NCBI GenBank assembly: GCA_025454275.1
Contig: JALOOS010000024.1
Location: forward strand, 1-10,658
DNA: 10,658 bases
Source of the DNA: Desulfobacterales bacterium
GTDB lineage: Bacteria; Desulfobacterota; Desulfobacteria; Desulfobacterales; SpSt-501
Direction of reading: 5' to 3'
In this document: positions 6,501 to 10,658 of the stretch, one piece after another
Layout: the number at the start of each line of letters is the position of its first letter
How positions within the stretch are numbered: position 1 is the stretch's first letter
Program-made: the position numbers and the translations under genes
Notes under the pieces: generated by a model
Told to the model about the DNA's origin: nothing
The model's input: the letters and a program-made list of their open reading frames with translations, nothing else
Database searches by the model: none

Positions 6501-7741
6501 CCCTGAGGGCCGCGCTGCGCATCGATGAGCTCGGCTGGGCGGCCCGGGCCCTCGCAGGGGTGCGCCGCTCCGCCGGGCGGATCGAGGCCGAAGCCCTGCT
6601 CGCAGGCACGCTCGCGAATCCGGAGCTCAAGGCCGAACTGCGCCTGATCGACGGGGAGATCCGGACGGAGGCGGACCTGCCGCCGCTCAACCACCTCGGG
6701 CTGGAGGCCGGGTTCGGCGGCCGGCGCCTTGAGATCCGCTCCCTGCAGGGAGAGGCGGGGGGAGCCCTCTTCCGCATCGCGGGCGAGGTGGGTCCCGGCC
6801 CCTCGGAGACCGCGGAGGCCGCGCTGCGGTTGGAGGGCGACAACCTCCTGCTCTACCGCAGCGAGACCGTAACCCTGCGGGCCGACACCCGCTTGAGCCT
6901 CTCGGGCCCTCTCTCCGCCCCGACCCTGAGCGGGACTCTCGCGATCACGGATGGAGGGCTTTCGACCCGCTGGCGGTTCCTGGACACGTTTCTGACCCCC
7001 GGGCGGCCGGCTTCCGAAAGCGGCCTGCGTCTCTTCTCCCTCCAGACCCCTCCCTTCCGGGACATGCGCTTCCAGGTCCGGATTTCGTCGAAAGCGCCCT
7101 TCCGGATGCGCACCAATGTGGCCCGGGGGCAAGTGCGGCCCGACCTGCTCCTCGCGGGGAGCGGGGAGTCTCCCGTGCTGACCGGGGTGGTGTACGTCGA
7201 CCCCGGCCGGCTCTCCCTGCCCTCCACCACCCTGAAGGTCGAATCCGGTCTGATCCGGTTCCTGCCCTCCGACCCCGAACGGCCGGTGGTCCACCTGACG
7301 GGTTCGGCACGGGTATACGGCTATGACATCACCCTGCGGGTCGAGGGCCCTTACGACGCCCCGGAAATCTTCCTCTCCTCGGTCCCTCCGCTAGCGCACG
7401 AGGAGCTGCTGTGGATGCTCCTGACCGGGGAGCCGCCCCGGCAGGCGGCGGCTCTTGCCGAAAGCCAGCAAGCCGGCATGAAGGTGGCGGTCTATGTCGG
7501 CCGGGATTTTATCACGCACTGGCTGGAATCCGCCTTGCCCGAATCGGATGAGACCGTTCTGGACCGGCTGGATGTCGAAGTGGGCCGATCGGTCAGCCGC
7601 TCCGGGCAGCAGACCATCGAGGCCCAGTTTCGCCTGGCGGAGGGGTTCATTCGCCGCGGCGAGGCCCTCTATCTGGTGGGCGAGAAAGACATATATGACA
7701 CCTATAACATGGGGATCCGATTGGTGTTCAGGTTTCAATGA
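3599..7741 (+). CDS. tamB: Translocation and assembly module inner-membrane protein TamB (AsmA-like)
   Basis: Very large envelope protein (1380 residues; E. coli TamB has about 1260) anchored in the inner membrane and spanning the periplasm. The family acts with an Omp85 partner in outer-membrane protein assembly and has been linked to phospholipid transport between membranes. Seen: a single N-terminal anchor (K2, R3, then hydrophobic about 6-24), followed by over 1000 residues of alternating short beta-strand repeats rich in L/G/A (about 30-1080), typical of the AsmA-like beta-taco rod. The TamB (DUF490) C-terminal domain spans about 1080-1380. Its hallmark lies at about 1248-1277 (VEGPYDAPEIFLSSVPPL, then a WMLLTG segment), and the protein ends in a beta-strand F-R-F-Q. 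The TTG at 3599 is the only initiator that keeps the whole anchor. GGAG lies 12 bases upstream inside the TPR gene, so translational coupling is likely. The stop overlaps the ATG of the next gene (ATGA). Confidence 0.93.
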   Translation: MKRCLTWAAVLLALAAALLAAAWFGRDRLLAPPIEALIREVLREETGLEVAIEAISGSYLRDVEIRGLKTVQPAATGPVASLSVQRIHLRYRLPALLQGVDRFLATASIAAEAPQLAIDLDRLADRPPEAAAGERPPALPAVLPGLQISDGRLVLSSGSLLARVEGISLASSTAAGPRLAVELTAGRLEAARRPHPDAGFAPVLAGQLRLRTQAPWPPPARGHAVDRMHLEFSGRCPADDAPVRVQAAAALHDSQLNIDRLEVAAGRSRLLVTEAGAPWEGIVAGDPWSLLATAAGSLAFTSEEIPRLLAMIGRAIPAGGPPAPEHRLALQGRLEAGVLRMAAAELIAGEAAIRVTDLETRIDPGALDSPLAANLTADVPDLGALAPIFNGPALAGRLAAEIRLSGTLGAPQGRGEVSVRELAVAGAPLGNLRLRVQAAQQEVRIESIELARGQDLFSARGVLRLPERRLEEGRVEFSLGDIGAGLRGLPVGWDIFAGWPIAGRLRGSAAIAGPWLDPDGELALEVHNLALRGRPLGSGTCRLRKKAREIAADPITLIHGADRLFLQGRFDFAAQRFGAVRLELAAAEIAPYLAAFNLATPQLSGPLRLRLEGSGPLREPDVTLEAFLGRLQSGGWTLGESRVEAAGARGRIRFERIESRTPIGKLHLSGDVAASPAAGGFTATMDRLDLSGDIPLALTRPATLHYTSAGEVTISDLDATGPHGRLAVQGTAALRGRSDLTVHLRDVSGRGWLPRLTGLPIGIEGLDATLRAAGTLSAPVISAAGALRHVQLGPGAGAGTGRFELAFSQGKLQIQTIELSAAGGNSLRLAGVLPVSPALSPALAPGPLSLQADLSLPGQEVVRALAPSWPFVAGSLHAELKVEGSWQNPNGTLHWTGRDLATADDAGWPPGPYQAAGAVALHERRLTLDALRLNGPTAALEAQGELTELAAAPDLISGRSDGRHGRVSLRAALRIDELGWAARALAGVRRSAGRIEAEALLAGTLANPELKAELRLIDGEIRTEADLPPLNHLGLEAGFGGRRLEIRSLQGEAGGALFRIAGEVGPGPSETAEAALRLEGDNLLLYRSETVTLRADTRLSLSGPLSAPTLSGTLAITDGGLSTRWRFLDTFLTPGRPASESGLRLFSLQTPPFRDMRFQVRISSKAPFRMRTNVARGQVRPDLLLAGSGESPVLTGVVYVDPGRLSLPSTTLKVESGLIRFLPSDPERPVVHLTGSARVYGYDITLRVEGPYDAPEIFLSSVPPLAHEELLWMLLTGEPPRQAAALAESQQAGMKVAVYVGRDFITHWLESALPESDETVLDRLDVEVGRSVSRSGQQTIEAQFRLAEGFIRRGEALYLVGEKDIYDTYNMGIRLVFRFQ

Positions 7742-10053
7742 GAAACGCCGATACCCGCATGCGTGCGAGTTTCCCGTTGCGCGCCGTCCCGCGCTCGCTG
7801 CGACCTGCGGTGGATAGGCCCCGTGACGCGGCATTCGCGCGCCGTGATCGCCGGCGGGCGGCGATCACGGCGCCCCGGATCCTTTTTGGCCTGCTGGTGC
7901 GACTCCTTAGTTCCGCCGCCCGCATCCGTTTACCATCAGGACCGCCTCACCGCCGCGCTTCCGGGCTGATCGCAATGTGGTTCGCGGGGGTGGCCGCGCT
8001 GCCATGTGCAGCGAGCCCCGCCGCCGAGCCGCCGGCGGTCGAGATCCGCTTCGAGGGTCGCCGCGGGCTGGGAGAGGCGGCGCTGCGCAAGGCGGCCGAG
8101 GAGGAGCTCGCCGCTTTCGGCCAAAAGGGATTTCGCCGCGCCGATGTCGATGATGCCGCCCATCGGATGGAGCTTGCCTACCGGCAGGCCGGGTTTGCCT
8201 TCGCCATGGTCGAATATCGCATCGAAGAGGAGCCGCAACGAATCCACGTGACCTTCGCGATCACCGAGGGGCCGCGGGTAGTGCTGGAGAGGGTCGAGCC
8301 GGCGGGCAACTCGGCCTTCGACGACCAGGAGCTCCGGCGTTTTTTCGAACCGGAGCGAAAACCCCTGCTCGACACGGCCCCTCCCGTGTTCATACGCAAC
8401 GAGGTCCTGGCGGCGGTGGCGGCGATCACCGAACGCTACCGGGACAAGGGCTATCTCGACATCGCCATCGACGCTCCCGAGATCCGCTTCTCGGTGGACC
8501 GCTCGCGGGCCACCGTGCATCTCTCGATTCGCGAGGGCCCGCGCTATTTCATCCGCGAGATCATTTGGGAGGGAGAGTCCCCGGAGGAGACCCGAAAACC
8601 GCTTGCGTCCCTGCGGGAGGAACTCACAGGCCAGCCCATGATCGCACGCCGCCGGGGCCTTCTGCAAAACCGCATCGAGGAGATTTTTGCCGAGCAGGGC
8701 TTCCCGGACGCCTCCGCGGCCGTGCGGCAGGTATCCGCCGGCGAGGACGGGGCCGTCGTTCTGGCAGTGGAAATCACCAGCGGGGAGGCCGTTGCGATCC
8801 GGGAGGTAACGGTCAGCGGCAACGAGCGGACGCGGGAGAGCTTCATCCGTAACCGGGTCCGGATGCAGCCGGGGGAGCGCTACAGCCGCACCGCCGAGCG
8901 TGAGACGTTCCGGGAGCTCTATCGCACCGGCCTCTTTTCCAATGTCTTAGTGGCCCTGGCCGAGGAAAAGGGGCCGCAGCGGGCGCTGTCCGTGGTGGTG
9001 GTCGAAGCCCCTGCACGCGAGGTTTTTGTCGAACCCGGCTGGGGCTCCTACGAGCTGCTGCGCCTGCGGGTCGGTTTCCGTGAGAACAACCTGCTGGGCT
9101 ACGGCGTCCATCTCGGCACCGACGCCAAGGTCTCTGTTAAGGACCAGGGGCTGAACGCCAACCTGACCGACCCCTTTTTTCTCGACACGCAGACGAACGC
9201 GAGTCTGGCGGGTTTTTTCACCCATCGGGAGGAACCCTCCTTCACCCAGCAGGAGCTCGGGGGGTCGCTCTTTTTCAGCCGCAAGCTCGCGGAGCACCTC
9301 ACGGCGACGGTGGGCTACCGGCTGAAGACCGTATCGCTCTCACAGGTCGACGCCGAGGAGATCGCCGAGGCCGCTGACCGCGACTATGACCTCGGCAGCG
9401 TCAAGGCGCTCGCCACGTATGACGATCGGGACAACATCTTTTTCCCGACGCGCGGCGGGCGCGGCACCTTCTCGGTGGAATTCGCCGACCCGGCCTTGGG
9501 CGGGGACGTCGGCTTCACGCGTTTGGCCGCCGGAGTCCGCGCCTTCTTTCAACTCGCGCCCTCCACGGTTCTCGGGCTGCGCTACGACACCGGCCTGATC
9601 CTGCCCGCGGCCGGCGAGGTTGCCGTGCCGGTTTCGGAGCGGTTTTTCAACGGCGGGGAGAACACGGTGCGCAGCTTCCGGCAGTCCGAGCTCGGGCCCG
9701 TGGACGAGACCGGCAAACCGACCGGCGGGCTGGCCTACAACGTGCTGGGCGTCGAGCTGCGCCAGCGGATTATCGGCAATTTCATCGGAACCGTGTTCCT
9801 CGATCTGGGCAACGTGGCGCCCAACCGCGCGCCGTCGGAAAGCGGCCGATCGGCCTACGACAGCCGCTCGCAGATCATCTCCGATACGTTTTCCGACTAC
9901 TTCAAAGAGCTCCGGCCGGGGGTCGGCTTCGGTCTGCAATACATGCTGCCGGTCGGGCCGGCGCGGCTCGATCTGGCCTTCAACCCCGACCGGGACGCCC
10001 AGCGGGATGAGGACCGCTTCGCGGTTCATTTCAGCGTGGGCATGGCGTTCTGA
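7738..10053 (+). CDS. tamA: Omp85-family outer-membrane assembly protein, TamA-like (start uncertain)
   Basis: Outer-membrane beta-barrel partner of TamB. Numbering from the ATG at 7738: POTRA-like modules at about 100-179, 180-268, 269-351 and 352-427, then a 16-strand-sized barrel at about 428-771 ending in F. That is four POTRAs, against three in E. coli TamA and five in BamA. The loop-6 motif region (GGENTVRSF, 639-647) has Ser where the family normally shows VRGF/VRGY. The ATG at 7738 overlaps the tamB stop, but residues 1-79 look non-coding: 19 Arg and no Lys, with codons rare elsewhere here (AGA, AGG, TTA, several CGT), and they contain a perfect 14-bp hairpin. A signal peptide seems to end near AASPA (about 92-96) and includes M80 (7975). 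Starting at M80 leaves no basic n-region; the GTG at 7897 would supply one but has no clear RBS. Function is firm, start is not. Since TamB is adjacent, BamA itself is less likely. Confidence 0.9.
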   Translation: MRNADTRMRASFPLRAVPRSLRPAVDRPRDAAFARRDRRRAAITAPRILFGLLVRLLSSAARIRLPSGPPHRRASGLIAMWFAGVAALPCAASPAAEPPAVEIRFEGRRGLGEAALRKAAEEELAAFGQKGFRRADVDDAAHRMELAYRQAGFAFAMVEYRIEEEPQRIHVTFAITEGPRVVLERVEPAGNSAFDDQELRRFFEPERKPLLDTAPPVFIRNEVLAAVAAITERYRDKGYLDIAIDAPEIRFSVDRSRATVHLSIREGPRYFIREIIWEGESPEETRKPLASLREELTGQPMIARRRGLLQNRIEEIFAEQGFPDASAAVRQVSAGEDGAVVLAVEITSGEAVAIREVTVSGNERTRESFIRNRVRMQPGERYSRTAERETFRELYRTGLFSNVLVALAEEKGPQRALSVVVVEAPAREVFVEPGWGSYELLRLRVGFRENNLLGYGVHLGTDAKVSVKDQGLNANLTDPFFLDTQTNASLAGFFTHREEPSFTQQELGGSLFFSRKLAEHLTATVGYRLKTVSLSQVDAEEIAEAADRDYDLGSVKALATYDDRDNIFFPTRGGRGTFSVEFADPALGGDVGFTRLAAGVRAFFQLAPSTVLGLRYDTGLILPAAGEVAVPVSERFFNGGENTVRSFRQSELGPVDETGKPTGGLAYNVLGVELRQRIIGNFIGTVFLDLGNVAPNRAPSESGRSAYDSRSQIISDTFSDYFKELRPGVGFGLQYMLPVGPARLDLAFNPDRDAQRDEDRFAVHFSVGMAF
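7839..7873. other. Perfect 14-bp hairpin between the tamB stop and the tamA signal peptide
   Basis: GCGCCGTGATCGCC (7839-7852) is an exact inverted copy of 7860-7873, with a 7-base loop. A TTTTT run follows at 7883-7887, ten bases after the stem. It lies inside the open frame of tamA if that gene starts at 7738, but more naturally reads as an intergenic element between tamB and a later tamA start. It could be a leaky terminator or processing site that lowers tamA relative to tamB, or a protein-binding palindrome. Confidence 0.55.
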
Positions 10054-10074
10054 ACCCCGTTGCGAACCGGGGTT
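10053..10074. terminator. Hairpin between convergent tamA and ferredoxin genes
   Basis: AACCCC (10053-10058) and GGGGTT (10069-10074) pair. An inner GTT/AAC stem (10059-10061 and 10065-10067) around a GCG loop leaves one bulged C. It occupies the 26-base gap between two convergent genes, beginning at the last base of the tamA stop and ending 6 bases before the end of the ferredoxin gene. Neither strand shows a T-run, so efficient intrinsic termination is doubtful. The position fits a shared bidirectional terminator. Confidence 0.45.
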
Positions 10075-10079
10075 GCGGA

Positions 10080-10472
10080 TCAGGCGTCGGAGGCCGCGGG
10101 GGCGTCCTTCTCCGGGCTTGCGCCCTTGACGCGCTTCTTGAGCTCGCCCTGCATTCGGACGACCACCCGTTCGGTCGTCGGCTTGCGGTAAAGCGTTTTC
10201 TGATGGAGGCTTTTCGCCGGGCAGGTCTCCACGCACACCCCGCAGTAGACGCAAGCGAAGGGGTCGTAGGTCCACATCGCGGCCTTGCGCTCCACCGCGA
10301 TGCACTGCGAGGGGCATTTCACCGCGCAGGTGCCGCAGAAGAGGCAGCGCTGGATATCGTTCAGCAGCTCGCCGCGTACCCGGTCGAAGGTCTCCCGCAC
10401 GTCGCGCGGGTACAGCCGGGTCGACTTTCTGCCCGCCAGGTTGCGCAGGATGTTCGTCGTCATCTTGAACAT
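10080..10472 (-). CDS. 2x[4Fe-4S] ferredoxin-like subunit, resembling EchF/HycF-type hydrogenase subunits
   Basis: 130-residue cytoplasmic electron-transfer protein with two complete cluster motifs: C43-x2-C46-x2-C49-x3-C53-P and C74-x2-C77-x2-C80-x3-C84-P. The N-terminus (residues 5-22, TxNILxNL followed by TRLYP) is the pattern I associate with the small two-cluster subunits of energy-converting [NiFe] hydrogenases and complex-I-like modules (EchF, HycF/HyfH, MbhN types); these pass electrons between the peripheral arm and ferredoxin or the hydrogenase. The C-terminal 20 residues are Lys/Ala/Pro-rich and probably flexible. The ATG at 10472 is preceded by GGGAGG, 9 bases upstream. A longer frame reading back to 10649 runs through a hairpin-rich region and lacks ferredoxin-like sequence, so I exclude it. 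No partner subunit is visible: the gene converges with tamA, and what lies immediately upstream is non-coding. It may therefore be the first gene of its transcript, an orphan subunit, or a stand-alone ferredoxin. Confidence 0.88.
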   Translation of the reverse strand: MFKMTTNILRNLAGRKSTRLYPRDVRETFDRVRGELLNDIQRCLFCGTCAVKCPSQCIAVERKAAMWTYDPFACVYCGVCVETCPAKSLHQKTLYRKPTTERVVVRMQGELKKRVKGASPEKDAPAASDA

Positions 10473-10498
10473 GGGTCGAAGCCTCCCGTCGGATCGAT

Positions 10499-10658
10499 TC
10501 GCGTGCGGCCCGGGTGCAAACCCGAGCGCGGGCCTCCGGCGCCCTGCTCCGCGATGGCCTCGCCCGAGGCCCAAGATCAAGGCGCGCGGCGCTCCCGCCG
10601 AGCGCGGCGTACTCCCTGTACGCCAAGCGAGCGCGGGGCGGCTGCGCAACGCCCCAGC
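10499..10658. repeat. Hairpin-dense intergenic element, candidate dispersed repeat
   Basis: No credible gene. Four inverted repeats are packed in 100 bases: GGCCTCG/CGAGGCC (10556-10562, 10565-10571); CGGC/GCCG with outer CGCG/CGCG (10583-10590, 10597-10606); GGCGTAC/GTACGCC (10606-10612, 10618-10624); and GGGGCG/CGCCCC (10635-10640, 10650-10655). A fifth small one, CGGGT/ACCCG, lies at 10511-10524. The 9-mer CGAGCGCGG occurs at 10599-10607 and 10628-10636, bracketing the third palindrome. This density is typical of REP/BIME-like intergenic repeats or of a structured RNA. A single copy in one window cannot show dispersal, and the element may continue beyond the right edge. Confidence 0.5.

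Noticed and set aside
6020..7294. Minus-strand frame of 424 codons opposite the tamB 3' part
   Set aside because: Antisense to the conserved TamB C-terminal domain; Gly/Gln/Arg-rich low-complexity translation.
9340..10626. Minus-strand frame of 428 codons across tamA 3' end and the ferredoxin gene
   Set aside because: It is in the wrong frame for the clear ferredoxin motifs and antisense to the TamA barrel.
10473..10649. N-terminal extension of the ferredoxin-like protein
   Set aside because: The extension is Arg/Gly/Pro-rich and encoded by the hairpin array; the ATG at 10472 has GGGAGG upstream and starts the family-typical N-terminus.
1..10658. CRISPR arrays, tRNA or rRNA genes, insertion sequences, prophage genes
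   Set aside because: I saw no regularly spaced repeats, cloverleaf-type sequence, transposase motifs or phage genes; composition looks uniform across the window.

Overview
The window is GC-rich with strong G/C preference at third codon positions. It carries a bacterial chromosomal segment with no phage, transposon, CRISPR or RNA-gene signature that I can see. The gene mix points to a Gram-negative anaerobe, plausibly a deltaproteobacterium (Desulfobacterota): pyruvate phosphate dikinase, an acetyl-CoA acetyltransferase-type thiolase, a TamA/TamB outer-membrane pair, and a two-cluster ferredoxin like the small iron-sulfur subunit of energy-converting hydrogenases. This taxonomic reading is inference from gene content and composition, not from a marker gene.

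Layout, left to right. (1) Positions 1-756, minus strand: the first 252 codons of pyruvate phosphate dikinase (ppdK), cut by the window edge. (2) 757-1000: a divergent intergenic region with a candidate promoter for each flanking gene and a GC hairpin with a T-run between them. (3) 1001-1276, plus strand: a 91-residue cysteine-rich probable zinc protein of unknown function. (4) 1433-2683, plus strand: a thiolase behind a near-consensus promoter, with all catalytic residues present and an insertion of about 25 residues near the substrate loop. (5) 2684-2845: a 162-base spacer with two consecutive long hairpins. (6) 2846-10053, plus strand: a tightly packed cluster of a secreted TPR protein, TamB (TTG start, 3-base gap) and an Omp85-family TamA (reading frames overlapping by 4 bases). 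(7) 10080-10472, minus strand, convergent: a 130-residue 2x[4Fe-4S] ferredoxin-like subunit. (8) 10473-10658: a non-coding stretch packed with hairpins and a 9-base direct repeat, probably a dispersed intergenic repeat or structured RNA.

Functionally there are two themes. Central carbon and energy metabolism is represented by PPDK (pyruvate/PEP interconversion), the thiolase (acyl-CoA chemistry) and the ferredoxin subunit. Envelope biogenesis is represented by TPR protein-TamB-TamA: TamB is an inner-membrane-anchored periplasm-spanning protein, TamA is its outer-membrane barrel partner, and the TPR protein is probably a periplasmic accessory of the same operon.

The candidates for something undescribed are the TPR-tamB-tamA arrangement, a perfect 14-bp hairpin inside the apparent 5' part of tamA, the inserted thiolase, the cysteine-rich small protein and the structured repeat at the right edge. 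I see no evidence for a wholly new multi-gene system.
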